Assembly (NCBI RefSeq): GCF_004340965.1
Contig: NZ_SLYA01000003.1
Location: forward strand, 124,001-188,000
DNA length: 64,000 bases
Direction: 5' to 3'
Origin: Sphingomonas sp. PP-CE-1A-559
GTDB taxonomy: Bacteria > Pseudomonadota > Alphaproteobacteria > Sphingomonadales > Sphingomonadaceae
Part shown: in pieces, positions 28,204-37,436 of the stretch
How the letters are laid out: each line of letters begins with the position of its first letter
Position numbering within the stretch: the stretch's first letter is position 1
Position numbers and translations under genes: made by a program
Notes under the pieces: model-generated
What the model was told of the DNA's origin: nothing
The model's database searches: none
Seen by the model: only the letters and a program-made list of their open reading frames with translations

Positions 28204-29736
28204 TCACGCGAAGACGCCGTGGAGGTACCAGCGCGGCGCCTCCATCTCGGAATACAGGCCGTGGCGGAAGATCCAGAAGCGGCGGCCGCGGCGGTCTTCG
28301 ATGCGGTAGTAATCGCGCGTCGGGATGTCCTGCCGCCGCCACCATTCGCCGGCGATCCGCTCGGGCCCCTCGCTATGCGCCACGTCATGCACGGTGCGGC
28401 GCCAGCGGAAGCGGTGCGGCGGGCCGTCGGGGACCTCGGCCATCATCGATTCGATCGGTTGCGGCGGATCGAACAGATAGATTGGGCGGAGCGGCGGTTC
28501 GCCCGTCTCCGGCGCAGTCCAAGGCGTCGGGGGGGGCGCCTCGGCGGCGGGCAGCATCAGCTCCGCCTGCTCGGGGATATGACTATCGCGTGCCGAGAAC
28601 CGGCGTACCCGCGCTCGCCCCAGTCGCGTGCCAAGCTGGTCGACGAGTTGCGCGACCTCGCCCTTCTGCGCCTCTCCGCCTTCGAGCTTCAACTGCGACG
28701 CATCGAGCTTCTCCGCTAACGCAACATCGAGGCGGACGAGATCATAGCCGAACCCCGGATCGAGCGGGTCGGCGAGGCTGTCGATCCGTTCGCGGAACAA
28801 CCGCATCAACAGCGCCACGTCGCGCGTCGGCTGGCCGGTCTCGATCCGCAGCCGCTGGACGAGGCCGTCCGCACGGAACAGGCGCGCCTCCCACCGTCGG
28901 CCGCCTTCGTGGCGGTCGGCAAGCTGAGCCGCGGCTTCGGTGGCGAGTTCGGCCAGCATCTCCAGCGCATATTCGGTTCGCGCGATCGGTTCGGCGAAGC
29001 GGCGTTCGACACCGATCTTGGCCACAGTGCGTCGCGCGACGATCGGCCCCTTCACCGACCCGTCGAGCCGGCGGATCATCATCGCCGCCTCCTCGCCGAA
29101 TCGGGCGGCAATCGTTGCCAAAGGCCGCGCCATCACGTCGCCGACCGTCTTCAGCCCTGCACGCGACAAGGCGGTCGTCGCATCCTCGTCGAGTCCCAGT
29201 GCCGCCACCGGCAACCGCTTCACCGCACGCTTTTCATCCGGAGCCGGCGCCCCCGCATACCGCGCCAACGCTCGCGCCGTATCGGGCGTGTCGCCGAACG
29301 CGTGACGCACAAGCAGGCCGCGCCGCGCTAAGCGCTCCTCCAGATCGGCGGCAAGGCGGCGCTCGCCCTCGAACTCGTGCACGCACCCGGCAATATCCAG
29401 GATCAACCCGTCGGGTTCGTCGAGCGCAACCGAGGGCGTGTACCGCTGGCACCCGTCCGCGAGCCGCTCGAGCCATTCGTGATCGGCATGCGCGTCATGC
29501 TCGTACACCTCCAGTTCGGGCACCCGCGCTCGTGCATCCGCTAGGGTTAGCCCCGGCTGGAGTCCCGCCCGCACCGCCTCGCGGTCGAGCGCCTTCAGTC
29601 GCACCCCACCAGAGACCGTTTCGACGAACGCGATCGGCGTCTCAGCCCGTCCGACGAACAAATGCGGCCGCATCGTCCGCAGCCGCTCGATCGGCAGCCA
29701 CGGGAACACCAGCGCCAGGTAGCGCCGCGGAATCAC
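28204..29736 (-). CDS. imuB: ImuB, inactive Y-family polymerase-like mutasome subunit
   Basis: A protein of about 510 residues resembling Y-family polymerases (RYLALVFPWLPIERL N-terminus, helix-hairpin-helix-like DVMARPLATIAARFG). The acidic catalytic residues of true Pol IV/V are not seen, as expected for ImuB, which tethers DnaE2 to the sliding clamp. A degenerate clamp motif may lie at QAELMLP. The start is uncertain: GTG at 29736 begins the family N-terminus but overlaps imuA by 95 bases and has no clear ribosome site. Confidence 0.93.
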   Translation of the reverse strand: MIPRRYLALVFPWLPIERLRTMRPHLFVGRAETPIAFVETVSGGVRLKALDREAVRAGLQPGLTLADARARVPELEVYEHDAHADHEWLERLADGCQRYTPSVALDEPDGLILDIAGCVHEFEGERRLAADLEERLARRGLLVRHAFGDTPDTARALARYAGAPAPDEKRAVKRLPVAALGLDEDATTALSRAGLKTVGDVMARPLATIAARFGEEAAMMIRRLDGSVKGPIVARRTVAKIGVERRFAEPIARTEYALEMLAELATEAAAQLADRHEGGRRWEARLFRADGLVQRLRIETGQPTRDVALLMRLFRERIDSLADPLDPGFGYDLVRLDVALAEKLDASQLKLEGGEAQKGEVAQLVDQLGTRLGRARVRRFSARDSHIPEQAELMLPAAEAPPPTPWTAPETGEPPLRPIYLFDPPQPIESMMAEVPDGPPHRFRWRRTVHDVAHSEGPERIAGEWWRRQDIPTRDYYRIEDRRGRRFWIFRHGLYSEMEAPRWYLHGVFA

Positions 29737-30424
29737 CAGAGGCGAAGGCGGTTTGGTCGAAGATATGCGCGTCACGGTCCCACTCCACGCGCCAGCGAAG
29801 CCCGGCCTGGCCTCCGCGTCGACGCAGCAATTCGATATCGAAGGCAGGTTTGCCCGGCGCGTCGGCCTCCAGTGGTCGCGATCGACACGCGGCGACCTGC
29901 CAGCGCGATGCGGCCGCACTCGGCACCGGTTCGGCACCGATGCGCAGGCTCAGGATGGTGACGCCCGAGGCTTCGGCCGCCAGCATCAGCCGCCGCGTCG
30001 CGGTAAGATCGATTTTAGGCGCACGTCCCCAGGACTCGATCAGCAAGGTACCGAGCCCGTGGCACCGCGCGGCATCGGCGGCGGCCCGCAACAAGCTCGC
30101 CTCGTCCTCGACCAGCCCCAGCACCAGCGACGATACGTCGAGCCCCATCTCGACCAACCCGGTCGCATGCAGTCGTCCGCCTTGTCGCTCGCTCGCCTCG
30201 GTCCGCAGCCACATCACCGGCGCCGCCTTTGCCGCCAACACCGAAGCGATCGCGAACCCCGCGCCACTCGCCGAATCGTCGACCGTCGCGAAAATCTCGT
30301 GGAGTTGCGCCTTCGCCATCCCCTGCGTCAGCCACGCATCGTCCGCACGGCCATCACCCTGAGTCGGCATCCCTGTCGTGGCAATCCGCTTCAGGCGGGC
30401 TATCAAGGCAAGCGACTCGTTCAC
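29642..30424 (-). CDS. imuA: ImuA, RecA-like mutasome accessory protein
   Basis: A 260-residue ImuA-family protein with a RecA-like core (LHEIFATVDDSASGAGFA, then LLIESW and RLMLAAEASGVTILSL). In Caulobacter and related bacteria imuA, imuB and dnaE2 form an SOS-induced operon for damage tolerance. The first ATG lies five bases after a perfect LexA box (30429-30443). The 3' end overlaps imuB. The C-terminal 30 residues, within the overlap, are alanine-rich and poorly conserved-looking. Confidence 0.9.
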   Translation of the reverse strand: MNESLALIARLKRIATTGMPTQGDGRADDAWLTQGMAKAQLHEIFATVDDSASGAGFAIASVLAAKAAPVMWLRTEASERQGGRLHATGLVEMGLDVSSLVLGLVEDEASLLRAAADAARCHGLGTLLIESWGRAPKIDLTATRRLMLAAEASGVTILSLRIGAEPVPSAAASRWQVAACRSRPLEADAPGKPAFDIELLRRRGGQAGLRWRVEWDRDAHIFDQTAFASGDSAALPGAGVPVAADRAAADDAAAFVRRTG

Positions 30425-30428
30425 AATT

Positions 30429-30443
30429 GTTCTTGTAATGTTC
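30429..30443. promoter_or_regulatory. LexA (SOS) box upstream of imuA
   Basis: The sequence GTTCTTGTAATGTTC is an exact match to the alphaproteobacterial LexA operator GTTC-N7-GTTC. It lies five bases upstream of the imuA start codon, so LexA bound there would block the imuA-imuB-dnaE2 transcript until DNA damage. Confidence 0.92.
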
Positions 30444-30589
30444 TAGTGCCGGAGTCGCCAAGCGGAATCGTGTTTGCAGCAAATTTCACGCGAAAGTTGA
30501 AAAGGCGCTTGCCGTCCCGGAAACACCGGGCTAACAGCGCGCCTCACCCAGTCACCGTGTCGCTTCAGACCGGAGACATAGGCGCCAGA

Positions 30590-30664
30590 GCGGGCGTAGC
30601 TCAGGGGTAGAGCACAACCTTGCCAAGGTTGGGGTCGAGGGTTCGAATCCCTTCGCCCGCTCCA
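30590..30664 (+). tRNA. tRNA-Gly (anticodon GCC)
   Basis: The acceptor stem GCGGGCG pairs with CGCCCGC, followed by T and an encoded CCA. The D arm is TAGCTCAGGGGTAGAGC, the anticodon stem CAACC/GGTTG encloses TTGCCAA (anticodon GCC), and the T arm carries GGTTCGAATCC. It lies between imuA and the acylase gene. Confidence 0.98.
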
Positions 30665-30783
30665 GTTTTCTCAGGAAAACAGCGGTCCAGCGCGAGGCGA
30701 CAGAGCCTCAGCTTTCCGATCCACCATCTTCATCACCGTCACTACGCATGGTATTTCCTATGCGCTCGCCTTACGCTTCGCGC

Positions 30784-32991
30784 ATGGCAATACTTCCGCA
30801 TGTGCGTCACCCGTTGATCCTGTCGGCTTTGCTGCTGGCCGCCCCGTCCTCTGCGGCATCAGGTACTGCGCCCACCGACATGCAACGATGGCAGGCGCAG
30901 GCCAAGCGCGTGACGATCACCCGCGACGACTGGGGCATCCCGCATATCAAGGGTCGGTCGGATGCCGATGCGGTGTTCGGGATGATCTATGCGCAGGCGG
31001 AGGACTATTTCCCGCGCATCGAGGCGAATTACCTGACCGCGCTCGGCCAGACCGCCGAGGCGGCCGGCGCTGACGTGGGCGAGGACGCGGTGTGGGCGGA
31101 CCTTCGCCAGCGCCTGTTCGTCGACCCGACCACGCTGAAGGCAGACTATGCCGCGAGCCCGGCCTGGTTGCGCACGCTGATGCAGGCCTGGGCGGACGGG
31201 CTGAACTATTATCTCGCGACGCACCCGCAGACAAAGCCCCGCGTGCTGACCCGGTTCGAGCCGTGGATGGCGCTCAGCTTCACCGAAGGCAGCATCGGCG
31301 GCGATATCGAGCGGATCTCGCTCAGCGACCTGAAGACCTTCTACGGCCAGCCGACTCCGCCCACGCCAGAAGAACTCGGGATGATCCCGCGCGAGCCGTC
31401 GGGCTCCAACGGCATCGCCATCGCGCCCCGGCTGACCGCGAACGGCCACGCGCTGCTGCTCATCAATCCGCACACCAGCTTCTATTTCCGGTCCGAGGCG
31501 CAGATGACCAGCGACGAGGGGCTGAACGCGTATGGCGCCAGCACCTGGGGCCAGTTCTTCGTCTACCAGGGCTTCAATCCGAAGGCCGGGTGGATGCACA
31601 CCTCGGCAACGGTCGACAACGTCGACGAGTTCGCCGAGCGGATCACGCGGCGTGGCGGCGGCTATGCCTATCGCTACGGAACGGCCAGCCGGCCGGTCAT
31701 CGCACGCATCGTTACGCTGCGAGTCCGCCAGCCCGACGGGACGATGGCCGAGCGCCGCTTCACCATCTACCGCACGCATCACGGCCCGATCGTCGCCACC
31801 AAGGCCGGCAAATGGATCGCCACCGCGCTGATGTGGCGCCCGGTGCCGGCGCTCGAGCAAAGCTACCTGCGGACCAAGGCGACCGATCTCGCGGGCTACA
31901 TGAAGGTCGCGGCGCTGAAGGCGAATTCGTCGAACGACACGCTGTTCGCCGACAGCAAGGGCGAAATCGCGTTCCTGATGCCGCAGTTCATGCCGGTCCG
32001 CGACGATCGCTTCGACTATACCCGCCCGGTTGATGGCAGTGACCCCGCAACCGACTGGCATGGCCTGCATACGCTCTCCAGCCTGCCGAGCGTGCTCAAC
32101 CCGCGCATAGGGTGGGCGCACAACACCAACGACTGGCCGTGGAGCGCGGCGGGCCCCGACAGCCCCAAAGCAGCGGACTATCCGCGCTATATGGATCAGG
32201 TCGGCGGCAATGCGCGGGGCGTTCATGCCGACCTGTTGCTGACGGGGAAGACCGGCTGGACACCGGACACGCTGCGGACGGCGGCGTTCGATCCCTATCT
32301 CCCCGCCTTTGCGCGGCTGCTGCCCGGACTGGTCGCGGCATGGGACGCGCTTCCCGCCAGCGATCCGCGTCGCGCTGCGCTCGCCGCACCGATCGCGCTG
32401 CTCAAGCGCTGGGACCACCGCTGGGCCTATGATTCCACCGCGACCAGCCTCGCGGTCTTCTGGGGCGACCAATTGTGGCGCGAGGTCGGCAGCTTCGCGC
32501 AGGCGGAGAGGCTGAACGTGCCCGACTATATCGCCACGCGCGTTGGCCCTGATGCGAAGCTCGCCGCGCTGAGCACCGCGGTCGCCCGCCTCAAGCAGGA
32601 TTTTGGCGACTGGCGGACGCCGTGGAAGGACATCAATCGTTTCCAGCGGCTCGACGATTCGATCGCGCCGCATTTCGACGACAGCCGCGCCTCGACCCCG
32701 GTGCCGTTCACCTCGGCGCAGTGGGGCAGCCTCGCGTCGTTCGGCGCGAAGCCGTGGCCGGGGACGAAGCGCTATTACGGCACCAGCGGCAACAGCTTCG
32801 TCGCGGTGGTCGAGTTCGGCCCGCGGGTGAAGGCGATGGCGGTCATGGCCGGCGGCCAGAGCGGCGACGTCCGATCGCCGCATTTCGCCGACCAGGTAGC
32901 GCGCTATGCCGAGGGACGGTTGCGGCCGGTCTATTTCCATACCGACGAACTCACGGGCCACGTCGAACGAACCTATCGGCCGGGTAACTGA
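30784..32991 (+). CDS. Penicillin acylase family (Ntn-hydrolase) amidase
   Basis: A protein of about 735 residues. A signal peptide covers about residues 1-26 (LILSALLLAAPSSAAS). An N-terminal chain is followed by the maturation site SGS-N, where the expected nucleophile Ser208 would become the start of the beta chain after self-cleavage. The family includes penicillin G acylases, acyl-homoserine-lactone acylases and aculeacin A acylases, so quorum quenching is possible but unproven. The mature enzyme should be periplasmic. In-frame starts at 30748 and 30760 are alternatives. Confidence 0.9.
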   Translation: MAILPHVRHPLILSALLLAAPSSAASGTAPTDMQRWQAQAKRVTITRDDWGIPHIKGRSDADAVFGMIYAQAEDYFPRIEANYLTALGQTAEAAGADVGEDAVWADLRQRLFVDPTTLKADYAASPAWLRTLMQAWADGLNYYLATHPQTKPRVLTRFEPWMALSFTEGSIGGDIERISLSDLKTFYGQPTPPTPEELGMIPREPSGSNGIAIAPRLTANGHALLLINPHTSFYFRSEAQMTSDEGLNAYGASTWGQFFVYQGFNPKAGWMHTSATVDNVDEFAERITRRGGGYAYRYGTASRPVIARIVTLRVRQPDGTMAERRFTIYRTHHGPIVATKAGKWIATALMWRPVPALEQSYLRTKATDLAGYMKVAALKANSSNDTLFADSKGEIAFLMPQFMPVRDDRFDYTRPVDGSDPATDWHGLHTLSSLPSVLNPRIGWAHNTNDWPWSAAGPDSPKAADYPRYMDQVGGNARGVHADLLLTGKTGWTPDTLRTAAFDPYLPAFARLLPGLVAAWDALPASDPRRAALAAPIALLKRWDHRWAYDSTATSLAVFWGDQLWREVGSFAQAERLNVPDYIATRVGPDAKLAALSTAVARLKQDFGDWRTPWKDINRFQRLDDSIAPHFDDSRASTPVPFTSAQWGSLASFGAKPWPGTKRYYGTSGNSFVAVVEFGPRVKAMAVMAGGQSGDVRSPHFADQVARYAEGRLRPVYFHTDELTGHVERTYRPGN

Positions 32992-33054
32992 TCTACCGCA
33001 TATCCAGCGATGTCGGTGCTTGCGGCGCCACCCAAGCTATTGCACGGACTGGAC

Positions 33055-33741
33055 ATGCCTGACGCCCCTCCCCTTCTCGCGGTCCGTGCGCTCGGTAAGT
33101 CGGTACCGGGGCCGCGGCGGTTGTTCCGGCATCTGGATCTGGAGGTCGGCGCGGGCGAACTGGTCGCGATCATCGGCGAATCGGGGGTCGGCAAATCGAC
33201 TCTGCTCAACATCCTCGCCGGGCTGGACGAGGCGGACGACGGCAGCGTGGCGATCGACGGCATCGACCTCGGCACGCTCGACGAGACCGCGCGGACCCGG
33301 TTGCGGCGCGAGCGGATCGGCTTCGTGTTCCAGGCCTTCCACATCCTCCCCTATCTGACGCTGCGCCAGAACGTTGCGCTGCCGCTGGCGCTCGTCTCGC
33401 CGGATAATGCCGCGGCATCGACGCGCGCCGAAGAGATGCTCGATGCGGTCGGCCTGGACGGTCGCGGCAACGGCTATGCGCGGGATCTGTCGGGGGGCGA
33501 GTTGCAGCGCGTGGCGATCGCCCGTGCGCTCGTCCACCGCCCCGCGCTGATCCTCGCGGACGAGCCGACCGGCAACCTCGATCCGGAGACTGCGGCGCGC
33601 GTGCTGTCGCTGTTCGCCGACGCGGTGCGCGGCAATGGCGCGGCGGGCGTGATGGTGACGCATTCGGACGCGAGCGCGGCGATCGCCGACCGCGTGCTGA
33701 CGCTGGGCGCCGAGGGACTGGTGGAGCGGCGTGGCGCCTGA
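33055..33741 (+). CDS. ABC transporter ATP-binding protein (AttE/LolD-like)
   Basis: A protein of about 228 residues of the MacB/LolD/YbbA class. Walker A is GESGVGKST, the signature motif LSGGELQRVAIARA, and Walker B ILADEPTGN, which is typical of this class. It should power the large permease encoded by the next gene, with which it overlaps by 11 bases. Together with the lipocalin-like third gene the set matches the AttEFGH layout. An in-frame ATG at 33010 would add 15 residues. Confidence 0.92.
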   Translation: MPDAPPLLAVRALGKSVPGPRRLFRHLDLEVGAGELVAIIGESGVGKSTLLNILAGLDEADDGSVAIDGIDLGTLDETARTRLRRERIGFVFQAFHILPYLTLRQNVALPLALVSPDNAAASTRAEEMLDAVGLDGRGNGYARDLSGGELQRVAIARALVHRPALILADEPTGNLDPETAARVLSLFADAVRGNGAAGVMVTHSDASAAIADRVLTLGAEGLVERRGA

Positions 33742-36277
33742 GATCGGCCTGACGTCCGGGTCCGGGCTCTGGTCGGGACGGCTGGGACTTAGGTGGCTGA
33801 TCGCGGGCGAGTGGCGGTTCCACCCTGCCCGCTTCCTGTTGACGGCGGTCGCGATCGCGGTCGGCGTGGCGCTCGGCTTTGCGGTGCATCTCGTCAACGG
33901 ATCGGCGCTGGCGTCGTTCGACGGCGCGATGCGCGGCGTCAGCGGTGCCGCCGAACTGTCGGTCCGCGCGACCAGCCCGCTCGGCTTCGACGAACGCCTC
34001 TATCCCCGCGTCGCGCGTGCCGATGGCGTCGGCGATGCCAGCCCGGTGCTGCGGATCGATGCGCGGATCGGCAAGGCTCGCCTGACCCTGCTGGGCGTCG
34101 ACGTGATCCGTGCCGCCACGGTCACGCCGTCGCTGATCGGCATCCGCCCGCGTGGTCCCGATACCGGCAACGATACGGCGTTCGACGAGTCCGCGCTGTT
34201 CCTGTCACGCGCGGCGCTGACCCAGGTCGGTGCGAAGATCGGAACTCAGCTAGTCGTCGTCGCCAATGGCCGGTCGGTGCCGCTGCGGGTTGCGGGCACG
34301 CTGCCGGCGACGGACGAATCGACCGCGGTCGGCGTCATGGATATCGCCGCGGCACAGTGGCGGTTCGGGCGTCTCGGGCGGATCGACCGGCTCGACCTGG
34401 CGCTGTCGGATCGCGCGACCGCGGAGCCGGCTTTGCGCGAGATCCTGCCGGCAGACGCGATATTGTCGACCGCCGAGACACAGAATGCGCAAGGCGATGC
34501 CTTGTCGCGCGCGTACCGCGTCAATCTCGACATGCTGGCGCTGGTCGCGCTGCTGACCGGCGGTTTCCTCGTCTATTCGGCGCAGTCGCTGTCAGTGGTG
34601 CGGCGGCAACGCGCGTTCGCGCTGCTCCGGACGCTCGGCATGCCGCGCGCCGGGATCATCGCCGCAGTCGTGATCGAGGGGCTCGCGATCGGACTGGTCG
34701 GCGCGGCGGCAGGATTGGCGGCAGGATACGGCCTGGCATGGGCGGCACTCCACTGGTTCGGTGGCGACCTGGGTGCGGGCTATTTCGGCGGTAGCACCGC
34801 GCGCGTCGTGATCCAGCCCGGTGCCGCGATCGGATTTTTCGCGCTCGGCCTGCTCGCGGCGATCCTCGGCAGCGCGTTGCCGGCGCGCGTCGCGGCACGC
34901 GCTGCACCGGCCGCAGCGCTTAAGAACGCGGGCGACGTGCTTGATCCGCGGCGCCCGGTCGCGTGGTGGCCCGCCGCCGCGCTACTCGTCGCCGGAGGCG
35001 CAGCGTCGCTGTTGCCTGCGATCGCCGGGCTCCCGCTGTTCGGTTTCCTAGGGATGGCGCTGATGCTCGCGGGCGGCGTCGCGGGCGTGCCGTGGTTCGC
35101 CCGCACGCTGCTGACCCCGCTGGCAAGGCGGACGCGGGGCAGCGTGCCCGGCTTGCTCGCGGTCCGCCATCTTCACGGCGCGCCCGGCGAGGCGGCGACC
35201 GCATTGTGCGGGATCGTCGCGTCGACCGCGCTAATGATCGCGATGGCGACGATGGTGACGAGCTTCCGCGGCGCGGTCGACGAGTGGCTCAACCAGGTGC
35301 TCGGCGCGGACCTGTATCTGCGCACCACCGCCGGCGCGACGTTCGATCCGGCGACCCGCACGCGTATCGCAGGCACGCCGGGTATCGCCCGCCTCGCCTT
35401 CAGCCGCCAGATCCCGCTGACCATCACCGCGGATCGCCCACCCGTCAGCCTGATCGCGCGACCCGAGCGCGGAGGCCGCGATCCATTGCTGGTGCTGATC
35501 GATCGCGGACCGCCTGTGCCGAAGGATGCGCTGCCGATCTGGGTCTCGGAGCCCGCGCACCGCCTGTACGGCTGGGATGCGGGCGAGCGCATCACGCTGC
35601 CGATCGCCGGCCGCACGCAGTTCACCGTCGCCGGCATATGGCGCGACTACGGACGCCAGGCGGGCGCGGTGCTGATCGACGAGGGCGACTACCAGCGCCT
35701 GACCGGCGACGATCGCCGCGACGAGATTTCCGCGACGATTCTGCCCGGTGCGGATCCGGCCAAGGTCGCGCGCGCGATGACAGATCGCCTGCCCGCCGAC
35801 CTGCGCCCCCAGGTCGAGGTCGGCCAGCCGGCGACGCTGCGCAAGCTCGCGCTGACGCTGTTCGATCGCAGTTTCGCGGTCACCTATCTGCTAGAGGCGG
35901 TGGCGATCCTGGTCGGGCTGGCGGGCGTGGCGGCAACGATGTCGGCGCAGACGATCGCACGCGAACGCGAGTTCGGGATGTTGCGGCATCTCGGCCTCAC
36001 CCGCGGCCAGCTCACCAGGATGCTCGCCACCGAGGGCGCGATCGTCGGTTTCACCGGCGCGCTCGCGGGGATCGGGCTCGGCCTGGTCCTGTCGCAAGTG
36101 CTGATCCACGTCATCAACCCGCAGTCGTTCAACTGGACGATGACCACCCGCATCCCGCTCGGCACGCTGATCGGCGTCGCGACCGCGCTGACGGGTGCGG
36201 CGGCGGCGACCGCGATGCTCGCGGGGCGGCGCGCGACGTCGAGAAGCGCGGTACAGTCGGTGCGGGAGGATTGGTGA
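33731..36277 (+). CDS. ABC transporter permease with two FtsX domains (AttFG-like)
   Basis: An 848-residue permease with an N-terminal anchor helix, a large periplasmic MacB-type domain, and two FtsX-like membrane domains (around residues 270-400 and 725-845), so both permease halves are fused in one chain. A central hydrophobic block separates the halves. The start is GTG, overlapping the ATPase gene. It resembles YbbP/AttF-AttG fusions thought to move lipids or lipoproteins from the inner membrane. Its stop overlaps the next start by one base. Confidence 0.9.
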   Translation: MAPEIGLTSGSGLWSGRLGLRWLIAGEWRFHPARFLLTAVAIAVGVALGFAVHLVNGSALASFDGAMRGVSGAAELSVRATSPLGFDERLYPRVARADGVGDASPVLRIDARIGKARLTLLGVDVIRAATVTPSLIGIRPRGPDTGNDTAFDESALFLSRAALTQVGAKIGTQLVVVANGRSVPLRVAGTLPATDESTAVGVMDIAAAQWRFGRLGRIDRLDLALSDRATAEPALREILPADAILSTAETQNAQGDALSRAYRVNLDMLALVALLTGGFLVYSAQSLSVVRRQRAFALLRTLGMPRAGIIAAVVIEGLAIGLVGAAAGLAAGYGLAWAALHWFGGDLGAGYFGGSTARVVIQPGAAIGFFALGLLAAILGSALPARVAARAAPAAALKNAGDVLDPRRPVAWWPAAALLVAGGAASLLPAIAGLPLFGFLGMALMLAGGVAGVPWFARTLLTPLARRTRGSVPGLLAVRHLHGAPGEAATALCGIVASTALMIAMATMVTSFRGAVDEWLNQVLGADLYLRTTAGATFDPATRTRIAGTPGIARLAFSRQIPLTITADRPPVSLIARPERGGRDPLLVLIDRGPPVPKDALPIWVSEPAHRLYGWDAGERITLPIAGRTQFTVAGIWRDYGRQAGAVLIDEGDYQRLTGDDRRDEISATILPGADPAKVARAMTDRLPADLRPQVEVGQPATLRKLALTLFDRSFAVTYLLEAVAILVGLAGVAATMSAQTIAREREFGMLRHLGLTRGQLTRMLATEGAIVGFTGALAGIGLGLVLSQVLIHVINPQSFNWTMTTRIPLGTLIGVATALTGAAAATAMLAGRRATSRSAVQSVREDW

Positions 36278-37353
36278 TGCTGCGACCTTGGGCCCTGCTC
36301 GGCTGGATCGCCGCGATCGGAGTCGCCGCACCCGCCGCCACGCCGCCCGCCCCCTATCCGGTCGTGCGGCCGGGGATCAGCTTGCGTTTCCCCGCGGATC
36401 ACGGCGCGCACCCGGCGTTTCGCACCGAATGGTGGTACGTCACCGGCTGGCTGCGGACCGAAGATGGCAAGGATCTCGGCTTCCAAGTGACGTTCTTCCG
36501 CACCCGCCCGCCGGTCGATCCCCGCAACCCGAGCCGGTTTGCCGCACGCCAGGTCCTGTTCGCGCACGCCGCGCTGTCCGATCCGACCACCGGCAAGCTA
36601 CTCCACGGCGAGCAGGCGGCACGCCAAGGCTTCGGTCTCGCGCAGGCGCGGACGGGCGATGCCGACGTCGCGATCCGCGACTGGCGGTTGCGCCGCGCGG
36701 GGAATGGCCGCTGGACGACGCGCGTAAACGCGGACGGCTTCGGCCTCGCGCTAGATTTCCAGGCGACCCAGCCTCCCCTGCCGCAGGGCATCGGAGGCTA
36801 TAGCCGCAAGGGGCCGCGCCCCGAGGAGGCCAGCTATTACTACTCGGTGCCGCATCTCCGCGTGACGGGCCGCGTCCGCAAGGGTGGCGGAACGATCGCG
36901 GTGACCGGCGAGGCATGGCTCGATCGCGAATGGTCGTCCAACTACCTCGCGCCAGCCGCGCAAGGCTGGGACTGGACCGGGCTCAATTTCGACGACGGCT
37001 CCGCGCTGATGGCGTTCCGCATCCGGCGCAAGGGCGGCGGTACGGTCTGGACGGGCGGCTCGCTCCGTCGCGCCGATGGCAGCATGACGGTGTTCGGCCC
37101 GAACGACGTCGCCTTCCGCCCGCTCGCGACATGGCGCAGCAAGGCGACCGGCGCGCTCTACCCGGTCTCGCAGGAACTGAGCGTGCGCATCGCCGGCGGC
37201 ATCCAGCGCTGGCGCCTCGTACCGATGTTCGCCGCACAGGAACTCGACGCCCGCCGCAGCGGCCTGCCGGTCTATTGGGAGGGCGCGGTCCGCACCCGCG
37301 GCGGTCGCGGCTATCTCGAACTCACAGGCTACGAGCGCGCGCTGGAAATGTAG
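36277..37353 (+). CDS. Secreted lipocalin-like/CrtC-family protein (AttH-like)
   Basis: A 358-residue exported protein with a signal peptide over about residues 1-21 (LLGWIAAIGVAAPAA). The body matches the AttH/CrtC lipocalin-like family: FRTEWWYVTGWLRT, GFQVTFFRTRPP, SYYYSVPHL, and the strongly conserved AWLDREWSS plus GWDWTGLNFDDG. The same family includes carotenoid 1,2-hydratases. Its gene is joined to an ABC ATPase and permease, so a lipid-handling AttH role is favoured over carotenoid synthesis. The ATG overlaps the permease stop (TGATG). Confidence 0.88.
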   Translation: MLRPWALLGWIAAIGVAAPAATPPAPYPVVRPGISLRFPADHGAHPAFRTEWWYVTGWLRTEDGKDLGFQVTFFRTRPPVDPRNPSRFAARQVLFAHAALSDPTTGKLLHGEQAARQGFGLAQARTGDADVAIRDWRLRRAGNGRWTTRVNADGFGLALDFQATQPPLPQGIGGYSRKGPRPEEASYYYSVPHLRVTGRVRKGGGTIAVTGEAWLDREWSSNYLAPAAQGWDWTGLNFDDGSALMAFRIRRKGGGTVWTGGSLRRADGSMTVFGPNDVAFRPLATWRSKATGALYPVSQELSVRIAGGIQRWRLVPMFAAQELDARRSGLPVYWEGAVRTRGGRGYLELTGYERALEM

Positions 37354-37436
37354 GCGCGCAAAATTTGCGACGGCGGCGGACGAAACGCGTGCCAGCGCGT
37401 TGAGGTCGCTCGAACCGAAACGGGAGAGGACCGGGT

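Noticed and set aside
28128..30362. 744-codon plus-strand frame opposite imuA and imuB
   Set aside because: It is an antisense frame dominated by Arg, Pro, Ala and Ser; the opposite strand encodes conserved mutasome proteins.
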